The translations under genes and the position numbers were made by a program. The notes under the pieces were generated by a model that searched no databases, was not told the origin of the DNA, and was given only the letters and a program-made list of their open reading frames with translations. DNA of 64,000 nucleotides. Source: an uncultured Veillonella sp. (GTDB taxonomy: Bacteria; Bacillota; Negativicutes; Veillonellales; Veillonellaceae). This document shows, one piece after another, positions 28,297 to 38,650 of this stretch. How positions within the stretch are numbered: the stretch's first letter is position 1; every line of letters starts with the position of its first letter. The stretch spans positions 1 to 64,000 of the forward strand of contig UQVF01000001.1 in the NCBI GenBank assembly GCA_900544365.1, in the 5' to 3' direction.

Positions 28297-29625
28297 ATGA
28301 AAGCAACTGTAACTGCTGTTGATCAGCACAAGGTATCTATTACAATCGAAATTCCAGCGGAAGACGTGAAAAAAGGCTTTGCACAAGCTGTAAAACGCAT
28401 CGCTGGCCAAGTTAATATTCCAGGCTTCCGTAAAGGTAAAGCACCTCGCAAAATTTTGGAAATGAACTATGGTAAAGAAGCTATCGCTGAAGAAGCGTTT
28501 GAATTATTAGCAGGTCGTGCTTACACAGAAGCACTTCGTGAAAACGAAATCGTTCCTGTTAGCAATCCAGAAATCGAACGTGAACAATTCGAAGAAGGTA
28601 AAGATTTAATCTTCAAAGCAACAGTAGTAAAACAACCAGAAGTAACTTTGGGTGACTACAAAGGGTTGGAAGTAGAAAAACAAGATGCTACTATTACTGA
28701 TGAACAAGTAGAAGAACAATTGAACAATATCCGTAGCCAACAAGCTAAAATGGTAGCAGCTCCAGAAGGTGCAACTGTACAAAACGATGACTTTGCAACA
28801 ATTGACTTCAAAGGTTTCATCGATGGCGAAGCATTTGATGGTGGTGAAGGTAAATCCTACCCATTGCAAATCGGCTCTGGCAGCTTCATCCCTGGCTTTG
28901 AAGACCAATTGATCGGCCACAAAGCTGGTGAAGATGTAACTGTGACTGTATCTTTCCCAGAAGATTACTTCGTAGCAGAATTAGCTGGTAAAGAAGCAAA
29001 ATTTGAATGTCATATCCATGATATTAAACGCAAAGAATTACCAGAAATCACTGATGAATTTGTACGTTCCGTATCTGTAGGTCAAGGTAAAACTGAACCA
29101 GCTTACAATACAGCAGAAGAGTTTGTAGCGGATCTTCGCAAACGGATGGAAGATGATGCAGCACGTCGTGCTATCGATACATACAATGCAGGTTTAGTGG
29201 AATTAGCTGTTAAAAATGCAACAGTAGATATTCCTGAAATTATGATTGAAGACCGTGCTGAACAAATGGTTCAAGAGTTAGCAATGAATCTTGAAGGCCG
29301 TGGTTTGAAATTAGAAGACTACTTAAAATTCTCCAACAAAACTATTGAAGAATTACGTGAAGAAAATAAAGCAGCAGCTGCTGAAAATGTTCGCGCTGAC
29401 TTAGTATTAGATGAAATTGCAAAAGCAGAAAACGTTCAAGTAACTCCAGAAGATATGAACTATGAAATCTTTGCTATGTCCCAACAATTCGGCGCTGATC
29501 CTAAAGAAGTATACGATATCATTGTAAAAGAAGGTCGTGTATCTATGTTAGCAAGTTCCGTAGCACGTAAAAAAGCAGCTCGTTTCATCGTAGAGAATGC
29601 TAAAGGTGCTGAAAAAGCTGAATAA
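28297..29625 (+). CDS. tig: Trigger factor, ribosome-bound chaperone
   Basis: A 442-residue protein with the ribosome-binding domain containing PGFRKGKAPRKILE, a central FKBP-type peptidyl-prolyl isomerase domain (DFATIDFKGFIDGEAFDGG...), and a C-terminal helical chaperone domain. It heads the tig-clpP-clpX-lon-ysxC cluster, with AAGGAGG before the ATG. Confidence 0.98.
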   Translation: MKATVTAVDQHKVSITIEIPAEDVKKGFAQAVKRIAGQVNIPGFRKGKAPRKILEMNYGKEAIAEEAFELLAGRAYTEALRENEIVPVSNPEIEREQFEEGKDLIFKATVVKQPEVTLGDYKGLEVEKQDATITDEQVEEQLNNIRSQQAKMVAAPEGATVQNDDFATIDFKGFIDGEAFDGGEGKSYPLQIGSGSFIPGFEDQLIGHKAGEDVTVTVSFPEDYFVAELAGKEAKFECHIHDIKRKELPEITDEFVRSVSVGQGKTEPAYNTAEEFVADLRKRMEDDAARRAIDTYNAGLVELAVKNATVDIPEIMIEDRAEQMVQELAMNLEGRGLKLEDYLKFSNKTIEELREENKAAAAENVRADLVLDEIAKAENVQVTPEDMNYEIFAMSQQFGADPKEVYDIIVKEGRVSMLASSVARKKAARFIVENAKGAEKAE

Positions 29626-29659
29626 TTGCTGATACAGGTACATGTATAAGAGGTGTTAG

Positions 29660-30259
29660 ATGTCTATGTATGTGCCAATCGTAGTGGAGCAAACTGGTCG
29701 TGGTGAGCGATCCTACGATATTTATTCTCGTCTATTGAAAGATCGAATTATCCTATTGAGTGGCCCTATTGATGATACGGTGGCTAATAGCATCGTAGCA
29801 CAATTGCTGTTCTTAGAATCTGAGGATCCAGATAAAGATATTCACTTGTACATTAATAGCCCAGGTGGTGTGGTAACAGCAGGTATGGCGATTTATGATA
29901 CCATGCAATATATTAAGCCTGATGTATCTACTATTTGCGTAGGCTCAGCGGCTAGTATGGGATCTTTATTGCTCACAGCGGGAGCTCCAGGTAAACGCTA
30001 TGCGTTGCCACATTCTCGTATTATGATTCACCAACCGTTGGGTGGTGTTCAAGGTCAAGCGTCTGAAATTGAAATTCACGCTCGTGAAATATTACGATTG
30101 CGAGAAGAATTAAATGGCGTGTTGGCACATCATACGGGTCAACCAATTGAAGTGATTGCACAAGATACAGATCGTGACAATTTCATGTCAGCAGAAGCGG
30201 CAAAAGAATATGGATTGATTGATGAGGTGTTGACTCGTCCATCCCTAGCAGGAAAATAA
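29660..30259 (+). CDS. clpP: ATP-dependent Clp protease proteolytic subunit
   Basis: A 199-residue serine protease that forms the double-heptamer chamber used by ClpX. The catalytic triad is visible as Ser99 (GSAASMG), His124 (IMIHQP) and Asp173 (DRDNFMS). The N-terminal [23 protein letters not shown] is typical. The start could also be the ATG two codons in. It lies 12 bp before clpX. Confidence 0.98.
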   Translation: MSMYVPIVVEQTGRGERSYDIYSRLLKDRIILLSGPIDDTVANSIVAQLLFLESEDPDKDIHLYINSPGGVVTAGMAIYDTMQYIKPDVSTICVGSAASMGSLLLTAGAPGKRYALPHSRIMIHQPLGGVQGQASEIEIHAREILRLREELNGVLAHHTGQPIEVIAQDTDRDNFMSAEAAKEYGLIDEVLTRPSLAGK

Positions 30260-30271
30260 GGAGGCTCGGGT

Positions 30272-31495
30272 TTGAATAAAGACGATAAAGAAAGACGTTG
30301 TAATTTTTGCGGTAGAGCAGAAACAGAGGTAGAACGATTAATAGCTGGTCCCAATGTATTTATTTGTAATGAATGTATCGATGTGTGCCAACATATTATC
30401 GATGAAGACAAAGTGGAAGAACTACCAGAAGCATTTGATTTAAACGATATCCCGACTCCAAAAGAAATTAAAGCTCATCTTGATCAATATGTAATTGGTC
30501 AGGATGATGCTAAAGTTTCCTTATCTGTAGCCGTATACAATCATTACAAACGTCTGCAACATGATAATGTTATCGATGATGTAGAATTACAAAAATCCAA
30601 TGTTTTATTCATTGGACCTACAGGTAGTGGTAAAACATTACTGGCTCAAACATTAGCAAAAATGCTACAAGTACCATTTGCTATGGCAGATGCTACTAGT
30701 TTGACAGAGGCAGGCTATGTTGGGGAAGACGTAGAAAATATTCTTCTTAAACTTATCCAAGCTGCTGACCATGATATTGAGTTAGCTGAACGTGGTATCA
30801 TCTATATTGATGAAATCGATAAGATTGCTCGGAAATCAGAAAATCCGTCCATTACTCGCGATGTATCTGGGGAAGGTGTTCAACAGGCATTACTGAAAAT
30901 TCTAGAAGGAACAGTAGCATCTGTACCACCACAAGGAGGACGGAAACATCCAAATCAAGAGATGTTACATCTAGATACAACAAATATCTTGTTTATTTGC
31001 GGCGGCGCTTTCGATGGCATGGAAAAAGTGATCACGAAACGGACTGCGAAAAAAACATTAGGTTTTGGTGCAGATATTCAAAAGAAAGAGGAAAAAGATG
31101 TAGCCTCTATCTTGAAAGAAGTTGTGCCAGAAGACTTACAAAAATTCGGGTTAATTCCTGAGTTTATCGGACGATTGCCAGTGATGGTTACGCTCAGCCC
31201 ACTTGATGAAGAGGCATTAATTAAAATTTTGACAGAGCCTAAAAATGCATTGACTAAGCAATATGAAAAAATGCTGTCTTTAGATGATGTAAAATTAGTC
31301 TTTGAATCAGATGCACTCCGTGAGATTGCGAAGGAAGCCTTAGAACGCAATACGGGAGCACGCGGATTACGGGCCATTATCGAAAAAGTTATGAAACGTG
31401 TGATGTATGAAGTACCATCTATGAAAGATGTAAAAGAATGCATTGTAACAGATAAAGCGGTTCGTGGCGAAGAAGAGCCAATACTCAATAAATGA
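30272..31495 (+). CDS. clpX: ATP-dependent Clp protease ATP-binding subunit ClpX
   Basis: A 407-residue AAA+ unfoldase. The N-terminal zinc-binding domain uses Cys10, Cys13, Cys32 and Cys35. The Walker A GPTGSGKT is at 115-122, Walker B is [10 protein letters not shown], and the IGF-type ClpP-binding loop appears as LGFGADI. Translation starts at TTG: AAGGAGG lies 7 nt upstream and the protein then begins [13 protein letters not shown] as expected. It is followed by its own terminator. Confidence 0.97.
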   Translation: MNKDDKERRCNFCGRAETEVERLIAGPNVFICNECIDVCQHIIDEDKVEELPEAFDLNDIPTPKEIKAHLDQYVIGQDDAKVSLSVAVYNHYKRLQHDNVIDDVELQKSNVLFIGPTGSGKTLLAQTLAKMLQVPFAMADATSLTEAGYVGEDVENILLKLIQAADHDIELAERGIIYIDEIDKIARKSENPSITRDVSGEGVQQALLKILEGTVASVPPQGGRKHPNQEMLHLDTTNILFICGGAFDGMEKVITKRTAKKTLGFGADIQKKEEKDVASILKEVVPEDLQKFGLIPEFIGRLPVMVTLSPLDEEALIKILTEPKNALTKQYEKMLSLDDVKLVFESDALREIAKEALERNTGARGLRAIIEKVMKRVMYEVPSMKDVKECIVTDKAVRGEEEPILNK

Positions 31496-31528
31496 GTCCA
31501 CGCTGAAGTAATCAGATAGTAAAGGCAA

Positions 31529-31565
31529 AGAAACTCATTTCAAAGGCGGAATGAGTTTCTTTTTA
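31529..31565 (+). terminator. Terminator between clpX and lon
   Basis: An 11-bp perfect stem (AGAAACTCATT, 31529-31539, with 31550-31560) is followed by TTTT. It separates tig-clpP-clpX from lon, which starts 22 bp later. Confidence 0.85.
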
Positions 31566-31587
31566 TCATATAGTACTGGGAGGTTCA

Positions 31588-33897
31588 ATGGAAACTAAAC
31601 CTATGACATTACCGATGGTTCCCCTACGTGGAATGGTCGTATTTCCCAAAGTAGTAACACAATTAGATATTGGTCGTACTACATCTGTACAAGCTGTAAA
31701 AGCAGCTATGGATAAAGATCAATATTTGGTGGTATCTACTCAGAAAGATGAAAGTATCGAAACTCCTACCTTGGAAGAATTAGGCAAGGTTGGGACGATT
31801 GTTAAAATAAATCAAATGCTTCGCTTGCCGGGTGGAGTGGTTCGTATTTTAGTAGAAGGTGTAAGTCGTGCTAATATTGATGCGATTCTATCTACAGAAC
31901 CTTTCTATGAAGCAACAGTGACCCCTTTGGAGTCGATTCATGAAGACCCAATGGAAGAAGAAGCATACCGTCGCATTTTGCAATCTAAATTTGCTCAATG
32001 GGTAGAAGTGATTAAACCTAATACAGACGAAGGGTTAGATCATGTATTGGGTAGTTCTGATGCTAGCGAATGGGCGGATCAAATTGCATTCCTTGTGCCT
32101 ATCCAAATGAAGGTGCGTCAAAGTATTCTAGAAGAATTATCTGTAAATCGCCGTTTGAATATGGTTGTAGGTGTATTAAATACAGAACTACAAATTACGG
32201 ATATGGAAAACTCCATTAATAATCAGGTTCGTCAATCTATGGAAAAAGCACAAAAGGAATATTTCTTGCGTGAAAAAATCCGTGTTATTCATGACGAATT
32301 AGGGGATAAAATGGACCCTGATCAAGAGGCCGAAGAATTACGGGAGCAACTAGCAAAATTAGAATTACCAGAGGAAATTCATGCACGTATCGACAAAGAG
32401 ATTACTCGCTATAGTCGTATGCCACAAATGATGCCAGAATCTAATATTTTGCGTAATTACATTGATTGGTTATTACAATTACCTTGGAATACTTTGTCTG
32501 ATGATCGTTTGGAATTAAAAGAAGCTAGCGAAGTGCTTGATGGTGACCATTATGGTTTAGAAAAAATCAAGAAACGCATTTTAGAATTCTTAGCAGTTCG
32601 TAAGTTATCTGGCAAACAAGGGGGTTCTATTTTATGCTTAGTAGGACCACCAGGGGTAGGTAAAACGTCCCTAGCTAGCTCTATTGCTAAAGCTATGAAT
32701 CGTAAGTTTATCCGTGCATCATTAGGTGGTGTACGTGATGAAGCTGAAATTCGTGGTCATCGCCGTACCTATGTCGGCGCCTTACCGGGGCGTATGATTC
32801 AAGGACTAAAAAATGCAGGCACTCGTAATCCTGTGTTCTTGCTTGATGAAATTGATAAATTAGCATCCGATTATAAAGGGGATCCATCTTCCGCTTTATT
32901 AGAAGTATTAGATCCTGAGCAAAATAGTACATTCAGTGACCATTATATTGAAATTCCATTTGACTTCTCTGATGTATTCTGGATTACTACTGCCAATGTG
33001 GCAGGAAACATCCCTAGACCGTTATTGGATCGTATGGAAATTATCGAACTCAGCAGCTATACTGAGGAAGAAAAATTAGAAATTGCTAAGCGTTATTTAG
33101 TGCCAAAACAAATTGAAAAACATGGCTTAGAAGAACACAGTGTGAAACTTTCAGATGCTGTGTTAAAACGTGTGATTTCCGAATATACTCGTGAAGCTGG
33201 TGTGCGTACCTTAGAAAAAACAATTGCTAAGATTTGCCGTAAATTGGCATTTGCTGTGGTTACGGAAGGTGAAAAAGCACCTAAAGTAACGGTGAAAAAT
33301 TTGGAAGACTACCTAGGCACGCCTAAATTTGTGGAAGAATCTCGAGAGAAACAAGCGCAAGTTGGACTTGTATATGGTTTAGCTTGGACTTCCGTAGGTG
33401 GAGTTGTCTTACCATGTGAAGCGACAACAATGCAAGGAACAGGCAAATTAAGTTTGACTGGTAGCTTAGGCAAAGTGATGCAAGAATCTGGTCAAGCGGC
33501 TATGTCCTACATTCGTCATCGTCAAAAAGAATTGAAATTACCAGAAAAATTCCATAAGGAACTGGATATTCATGTGCACTTACCAGAAGGGGCTACACCT
33601 AAGGATGGTCCGTCTGCAGGTATTACGATGACATTGGCTATCGTGTCTGCTTTGACAAGTAAAAAAGTGCGATCTGATATTGCTATGACTGGCGAAATTA
33701 CCTTACGTGGTAGAGTATTACCAATTGGTGGATTGAAAGAAAAATTATTGGCAGCTCTTCGCTACGGAGTGAAAGAAGTACTGATTCCAGAAGGTAATAA
33801 AAAGGATATTCAAGACTTACCAGATATCGTAAAAGAAGGATTGATGATCACTCCGGTGAAAACGATGGAAGAAGTATTAGAAAAGGCATTACTATGA
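31588..33897 (+). CDS. lon: ATP-dependent protease Lon
   Basis: A 769-residue LonA with an N-terminal substrate-binding domain ([16 protein letters not shown]), an AAA+ module (GPPGVGKT) and a C-terminal protease domain with the Ser676-Lys719 dyad ([10 protein letters not shown] and GGLKEK). It overlaps the next gene, ysxC, by 4 bp (ATGA), indicating translational coupling. Confidence 0.98.
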   Translation: METKPMTLPMVPLRGMVVFPKVVTQLDIGRTTSVQAVKAAMDKDQYLVVSTQKDESIETPTLEELGKVGTIVKINQMLRLPGGVVRILVEGVSRANIDAILSTEPFYEATVTPLESIHEDPMEEEAYRRILQSKFAQWVEVIKPNTDEGLDHVLGSSDASEWADQIAFLVPIQMKVRQSILEELSVNRRLNMVVGVLNTELQITDMENSINNQVRQSMEKAQKEYFLREKIRVIHDELGDKMDPDQEAEELREQLAKLELPEEIHARIDKEITRYSRMPQMMPESNILRNYIDWLLQLPWNTLSDDRLELKEASEVLDGDHYGLEKIKKRILEFLAVRKLSGKQGGSILCLVGPPGVGKTSLASSIAKAMNRKFIRASLGGVRDEAEIRGHRRTYVGALPGRMIQGLKNAGTRNPVFLLDEIDKLASDYKGDPSSALLEVLDPEQNSTFSDHYIEIPFDFSDVFWITTANVAGNIPRPLLDRMEIIELSSYTEEEKLEIAKRYLVPKQIEKHGLEEHSVKLSDAVLKRVISEYTREAGVRTLEKTIAKICRKLAFAVVTEGEKAPKVTVKNLEDYLGTPKFVEESREKQAQVGLVYGLAWTSVGGVVLPCEATTMQGTGKLSLTGSLGKVMQESGQAAMSYIRHRQKELKLPEKFHKELDIHVHLPEGATPKDGPSAGITMTLAIVSALTSKKVRSDIAMTGEITLRGRVLPIGGLKEKLLAALRYGVKEVLIPEGNKKDIQDLPDIVKEGLMITPVKTMEEVLEKALL

Positions 33898-34586
33898 AGA
33901 AGAAACCTGCAGTAAAACGCCATCCAAAACCAGTGTATACTAGAAAAGAGACGACAGGACCACGTATCATAGCAGCAAAATATATAGCATCTGCAGTGAA
34001 GGCAGATCAATACCCAGAAGGTGATACGATTGAAATCGCTTTTTTGGGACGATCCAATGTGGGAAAATCATCTCTCATCAACTCCTTATGTAATCATCGA
34101 GGATTGGCGCTAGTCAGTGGTACGCCTGGTAAGACGAAAACGATTAACTTCTTTAGTATAGAATCAAAGGAAGATTTACCAGATGATATGGAACGTCGCT
34201 TTGATTGGTTTTTAGTCGATCTACCAGGTTATGGATATGCTAAAACAGGTGGATCTAATACCAATATTTGGTCTTCTTTTATTGCCAACTATATTTTACA
34301 AAGCGAACGGATGATGCTACTGTGTTTACTCATTGATGGTCGTCATCCTGAGCTACCCATTGATCAGGAAGCCTTTGATTGGTTACAATCGCATGGTGTG
34401 CCTTTACAAATCGTGGTAACAAAAGCGGATAAATTAAAGATGAACGAGCGACAAAAGCAGTTAAAAACTATTGAAGAGCGTTACCCAACTGGTCATCCGC
34501 CAATTTTGTATAGTTCTTTAAAGCATACAGGTCGTGATCGTTTATTAGCACGTATTAATGCAGTCTTATTGGGGGAAGAGGAATGA
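33894..34586 (+). CDS. ysxC: Ribosome biogenesis GTPase YsxC/EngB
   Basis: A 230-residue GTPase of the EngB family involved in assembly of the 50S subunit. The G1 motif [10 protein letters not shown]3 DLPGYGYAK and G4 TKAD are present. A basic N-terminal extension of about 25 residues precedes the usual start of the domain. It overlaps lon upstream and the prenyl synthase downstream by 4 bp each. Confidence 0.96.
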   Translation: MKKKPAVKRHPKPVYTRKETTGPRIIAAKYIASAVKADQYPEGDTIEIAFLGRSNVGKSSLINSLCNHRGLALVSGTPGKTKTINFFSIESKEDLPDDMERRFDWFLVDLPGYGYAKTGGSNTNIWSSFIANYILQSERMMLLCLLIDGRHPELPIDQEAFDWLQSHGVPLQIVVTKADKLKMNERQKQLKTIEERYPTGHPPILYSSLKHTGRDRLLARINAVLLGEEE

Positions 34587-35554
34587 GTATTCTTACAGAT
34601 GCACAAATGAAACTGCGCGTATCTAAAGACTTAGAACGAGTAGAAACATATTTGCAACAATCTCTACAAACTGGTGCAGAAGATTTCAATGCACTCATTC
34701 GCCCTCTTTCACTAGGGGGCGGCAAACGATTACGAGCACAGTTGTGCCTATTAATTGCTTTGAGTGGAGATTCTAAACAAGAAGATAGAGTCCGCATGGC
34801 GGCAGCTATTGAGATGTTGCACTTGGCTACACTCATTCATGATGATGTATTAGACCAAGCAGAGGTACGAAGAGGTGTTACCTCTATTCATTGTACGAAA
34901 GGTAACAAAGTAGCTATTCTTAGCGGAGACTATTTATTTGCAAAAGCGTTTGGTATTGTGTCTGAAATCGGTTCTATTCCATGCCTAACTATTTTTACTG
35001 AAATTATTTCTGCCTTGGTAGAAGGAGAATTTATGCAAATGGAAGATGTATATCGATTAGATCAAGGCACAGATCGATACCTTTTAAAAACACAAAAGAA
35101 AACAGCAGACTTTATTGAAGGCTGCTTGGCATTAGGTGGTATCCTTGGGGGATGGTCAAAGGAGCATATTTCATTATTGCGCACTTATGGTCATGGCTTA
35201 GGAATGGCATTCCAAATTACCGATGATGTGATGGATTATCGTGAGCAGACGATAACTACGGGAAAACCTGTAGGTAAAGATGTAAAAGAAGGAATTTTGA
35301 CGTATCCCTTATTATCTATTGTAACTCCAGAAAACACAGGCTCTTTGACAACTATGATTGAAGAAATTCGCAATGGTAAGGATACAAAAGAGTTATTGGA
35401 TTATGTCATTGCCAAAGGTGGTGTTGAGCAAGCATTAGTGCTTGAGGCAAATTATCGTAAACAAGCGGAGACAGCATTACAACAATTACCATCTTTCAAA
35501 GGAAAAGATATTTTAGAAACTGTTCTTGAAAAATTGTCGAACCGTAAGGTGTAA
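34583..35554 (+). CDS. Polyprenyl diphosphate synthase
   Basis: A 323-residue all-helical trans-isoprenyl diphosphate synthase. The first Asp-rich motif is HDDVLD (Asp87, Asp88, Asp91) and the second DDVMD (Asp214, Asp215, Asp218). The GGKRLRAQL motif binds the homoallylic substrate. It probably makes the long side chain of menaquinone, consistent with menA in the window; chain length cannot be read from the sequence. It overlaps ysxC and is followed 2 bp later by tatC. Confidence 0.93.
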   Translation: MSILTDAQMKLRVSKDLERVETYLQQSLQTGAEDFNALIRPLSLGGGKRLRAQLCLLIALSGDSKQEDRVRMAAAIEMLHLATLIHDDVLDQAEVRRGVTSIHCTKGNKVAILSGDYLFAKAFGIVSEIGSIPCLTIFTEIISALVEGEFMQMEDVYRLDQGTDRYLLKTQKKTADFIEGCLALGGILGGWSKEHISLLRTYGHGLGMAFQITDDVMDYREQTITTGKPVGKDVKEGILTYPLLSIVTPENTGSLTTMIEEIRNGKDTKELLDYVIAKGGVEQALVLEANYRKQAETALQQLPSFKGKDILETVLEKLSNRKV

Positions 35555-35556
35555 GT

Positions 35557-36411
35557 ATGAAAGAATTTCAAGTAAAAGACTTTGAAATGAGTGCTAAACG
35601 TCCCTCTTTAAATAGTGTGATAGCACAAAAAAAGCGTCTTGCTCAACAACAGGTAGAGCAAGACGCCTTGTTGCAACAGGACAATTATACAGAGACAGAA
35701 GCGAAACTTATGGAAGAAGCTTCTTCTATGTCGGTGGTTGATCATTTAGATGAACTCCGTATCCGCTTGGTTGTGATTATTGCAGCCATTGCTATAGGTA
35801 CATTGGGAGCGTACTATTATGTGGAGGATATTCTACAAATTTTAGTGGCTCCAGCAGGGAAGCTGTATTATACAAAGCCAACAGAAGCATTTTTTACATA
35901 TATGAAAATATCCATGGTGGCAGGAGGTATTTTATCTAGTCCTATATGGTTTTATCAGATTTGGGCATTTATTGTACCTGCCTTATCACGAAGTGAGAAA
36001 AAGGTTACTTTTATGGTAGTACCTACTGCAGTGACTTTGTTTGTAGTAGGTGTTCTTTTTTCCTACTATTTGGTGTTACCTATGGCCATTCAATTTTTTA
36101 TTGGTTTTGGCACGGATGAGTTACAACCTTTATTTTCTATAGGACAGTATATCGACTTTGTGATTGCTTTTATTCTACCATTTGGCATTACTTTTGAACT
36201 GCCACTAATATTGATTGCTTTAGGTGTAATCGGTGTCCTCTCTTCACAACATTTAAGACAATATCGTAAAATATTTATTTTATTAGCGTTTATCATCGGT
36301 GCGGTTATTTCTCCAACCCCAGATATGCTATCACAGACAATGATTGCAGGACCTATGATTTTATTATATGAAATTAGTTATGGTATATTGCGTTATGTTG
36401 TAAAAGTGTAA
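35557..36411 (+). CDS. tatC: Sec-independent protein translocase TatC with N-terminal extension
   Basis: A 284-residue polytopic protein, the core receptor of the twin-arginine translocase. From residue 58 the sequence is typical (MSVVDHLDELRIRL...; six membrane segments; ISPTPDMLSQ near the end). Ahead of it are about 57 charged, Gln-rich residues that TatC proteins normally lack. The alternative ATG at codon 58 has no ribosome binding site, while AAGGTG precedes the first ATG, so the extension is probably real. No tatA/B gene is adjacent. Confidence 0.93.
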   Translation: MKEFQVKDFEMSAKRPSLNSVIAQKKRLAQQQVEQDALLQQDNYTETEAKLMEEASSMSVVDHLDELRIRLVVIIAAIAIGTLGAYYYVEDILQILVAPAGKLYYTKPTEAFFTYMKISMVAGGILSSPIWFYQIWAFIVPALSRSEKKVTFMVVPTAVTLFVVGVLFSYYLVLPMAIQFFIGFGTDELQPLFSIGQYIDFVIAFILPFGITFELPLILIALGVIGVLSSQHLRQYRKIFILLAFIIGAVISPTPDMLSQTMIAGPMILLYEISYGILRYVVKV

Positions 36412-36489
36412 TGTAGTAGTTCATAATACATTCATAATAATTGTGTATAGTAAATGTATATAATTAGTAGTGTGTATGAAGGATGCAAA

Positions 36490-37140
36490 ATGAAACAAAA
36501 ATTAATCATAAGTATCCTTAGTATTTGTGCAATTGCCTCTATAGGAGTAGGTTCTTGGTGTTGGTATAGTACAACACAAAAAGTTATGCCTATTACATCT
36601 GTATCGCCAGATATGAGGTCTATTACGATAAAACAAACGCCATTACCAGAGACAAAGATTGTATCTGCAGGGGCAGATAAAGGAAGCTCTGAAGATGGGG
36701 CAGAGTCGATTCTAGTGGATGCAAAAGGGGCTGTAAATTTATATAAGCAGCAATACCCGGCCGCACAAATTAAAGGGATAACATTTGAAGAACAAAATGG
36801 TCGTAAAAGTTACGAAGTAGAGGGTGTTTCTTCTGAAGCAAGTCATAGTGTTATGATAGATGCTATGACAGGAAAAGTGTTAAAATCAGAAGTAGATATA
36901 CCGCAAGAGGTGAAAGAAGATTCAGTTTCTATTGATTTAGGGAATCTTATTAACCCTGATGAGGCGAAACAAGTGGCTATTACTATGTTAGGTAGTGGAG
37001 CTCGTGTATTGCGATGGGAGCTTGAAACAAAAGGTTATATAGCAAAATATCATATGGTATTAGATGTCTTGGGAGATACTATGTATGTTACCATTGATGC
37101 TAATTCTAGTCAGATTGTGGAAGTCACAAAAGAACAATAA
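36490..37140 (+). CDS. PepSY-domain exported or membrane-anchored protein
   Basis: A 216-residue protein with one N-terminal hydrophobic segment (about 5-23) acting as signal or anchor. The rest is extracytoplasmic. A PepSY-type domain is seen at about 75-135 (AVNLYKQQYPAAQIKGI...YEVEGVSS...MIDAMTGKVLKSE), and a second, weaker PepSY-like repeat follows to the C-terminus. Such domains are thought to bind or inhibit peptidases; no specific role can be assigned. The ATG at 36490 with AAGGA is preferred over the upstream frame start at 36454. Confidence 0.82.
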   Translation: MKQKLIISILSICAIASIGVGSWCWYSTTQKVMPITSVSPDMRSITIKQTPLPETKIVSAGADKGSSEDGAESILVDAKGAVNLYKQQYPAAQIKGITFEEQNGRKSYEVEGVSSEASHSVMIDAMTGKVLKSEVDIPQEVKEDSVSIDLGNLINPDEAKQVAITMLGSGARVLRWELETKGYIAKYHMVLDVLGDTMYVTIDANSSQIVEVTKEQ

Positions 37141-37177
37141 AAGCTATTCATTCCAAAGAGGCGTGAATAGCTTTTTT
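37139..37177. terminator. Bidirectional terminator between the PepSY gene and queC
   Basis: AAAAGCTATTCA (37139-37150) and TGAATAGCTTTT (37164-37175) form a 12-bp stem with a T-run on the plus side and an A-run on the other, suited to terminate both convergent genes. Confidence 0.85.
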
Positions 37178-37189
37178 GTATTATTGTAT

Positions 37190-37870
37190 TTATAATAACG
37201 GGTCTAATTGTCCGTTATCTAAGAATGCTTGCTCACGGTCACGACAGGTGCCACAGGTATGGCAAGGGGTGTCCCCACCTTCGTAACAAGACCAGGTAAG
37301 ATGGTAGGGGACATGCAACCGTAAACCTTCTTGTACAACTTGCGATTTGTTCATATTATTGAGGGGAGCATAGAGGTGGACTTTGTTGTAAGATCCGATG
37401 TAAATGGCTTCGTTCATGTGATGATTGAAGTCAGGACGACAGTCTGGGTAGGCATTACCAGCAGCATCATCGGCGTGGGCCCCAATATAGATGGTTACTT
37501 CCTCGTCTGGATAGAGGCTTAGGGCTAAGCTAGCTGCCATAGAGAGGATAAGACCATTGCGGAATGGCACATAGGTGGATACTGAACCGGTGTCTGCAAT
37601 TTGTTCGCCATAGGTACGGTGATCAATACTTTCAGTAGAAGAAGACAAGAGGGACGAGTTGGAATAGGACATAACCTGAGTCAGGTCTAATTCATAATGA
37701 GGAATGCCATAATAGTTGGCAATAGATTTGGCTGAAGTTAATTCTTTTTTGTGCTTTTGCCCATACCAAATGGAAAGGGCGCTCACGTTGTCTGTGCCGA
37801 GGGCATCGATGGCCATGGCTAAGCAGGTGGTAGAATCTACACCGCCACTGGATAATACTAATGCTTTCAT
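37190..37870 (-). CDS. queC: 7-cyano-7-deazaguanine synthase QueC
   Basis: A 226-residue ATP-dependent enzyme that makes preQ0 from 7-carboxy-7-deazaguanine on the queuosine pathway. The PP-loop SGGVDSTT is at 8-15, and four zinc-binding Cys are at 195, 203, 206 and 209 (C-x7-C-x2-C-x2-C). AAAGG precedes the ATG. It is transcribed divergently from trmB. No other queuosine gene and no preQ1 riboswitch-like leader are visible here. Confidence 0.96.
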   Translation of the reverse strand: MKALVLSSGGVDSTTCLAMAIDALGTDNVSALSIWYGQKHKKELTSAKSIANYYGIPHYELDLTQVMSYSNSSLLSSSTESIDHRTYGEQIADTGSVSTYVPFRNGLILSMAASLALSLYPDEEVTIYIGAHADDAAGNAYPDCRPDFNHHMNEAIYIGSYNKVHLYAPLNNMNKSQVVQEGLRLHVPYHLTWSCYEGGDTPCHTCGTCRDREQAFLDNGQLDPLL

Positions 37871-37972
37871 GGAAAACCTTTCGCGGAAATAAAAAAATTA
37901 TAAGTGAGTACTGACATAGAACTGATGTTGTACTATAATAGTAAAGATAAGATTGTTGTAAAAGGAGATATT

Positions 37973-38650
37973 ATGCGTTTACGTAGAAAACCATGGATTG
38001 ATGAAGCAATCCTGGAATATAATACATATACTGTACTAGAGAATCACGAAGTTTTCAAGGGAAAATGGCGTGAAAGTTTTGAAGACCCATCCAAGCCATT
38101 ATATATGGAACTAGGAACAGGAAAAGGTAAGTTCATTTCGGGCATGTGTGAAGTGCATCCAGAAGCTAATTTTGTTGGCTTTGAGGTACAAATTGGCGTT
38201 TTATATTATGCAGCTCAAAAACTATATGAACAAAAAGCAAATAATGGCAAAGTAAGTTTGTTTGACATTGCAGGTATTGAAGAAGTTGTGGCGCCTGGTG
38301 AGGTTGACCGTTTTTATATTAACTTCTGTGATCCTTGGCCAAAGGCAAAACATGCAAAGCGTCGCTTGACGTATCATACATTCTTAGATCGGTACGCACG
38401 ATTGCTGAAAGATGATGGAGAGATTCATTTTAAAACAGATAATGAAGGTTTGTTTATGTTCTCTTTGGAAGAATTTAAAAATTCTGGATGGACATTGAAA
38501 AATGTAAGTTACGATTTACATCGCACAGATATGCCCAATGTGCGCACAGAATATGAAGAGAAATTTAGTGCTAAAGGGCAACCAATTTTCCGCTTAGAGG
38601 CCATTAAGCCAGCTAAAGGAAGTGATACGACAGATGCAGGAGAAAAATAA
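37973..38650 (+). CDS. trmB: tRNA (guanine-N7-)-methyltransferase TrmB
   Basis: A 225-residue SAM-dependent enzyme that methylates G46 of tRNAs. The LRRKPW N-terminus, ELGTGKGKFI SAM motif, NFCDPWPKAKHAKRRLT and the C-terminal NVRTEYEEKF motif identify the Firmicute TrmB. AAAGGAG is 6 nt before the ATG at 37973; the frame opens 23 codons upstream without a site. Its 3' end overlaps the next gene. Confidence 0.96.
   Translation: MRLRRKPWIDEAILEYNTYTVLENHEVFKGKWRESFEDPSKPLYMELGTGKGKFISGMCEVHPEANFVGFEVQIGVLYYAAQKLYEQKANNGKVSLFDIAGIEEVVAPGEVDRFYINFCDPWPKAKHAKRRLTYHTFLDRYARLLKDDGEIHFKTDNEGLFMFSLEEFKNSGWTLKNVSYDLHRTDMPNVRTEYEEKFSAKGQPIFRLEAIKPAKGSDTTDAGEK

Noticed and set aside
37871..37972. preQ1 riboswitch before queC
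   Set aside because: The short divergent gap shows no preQ1-type hairpin with an A-rich tail on the minus strand.
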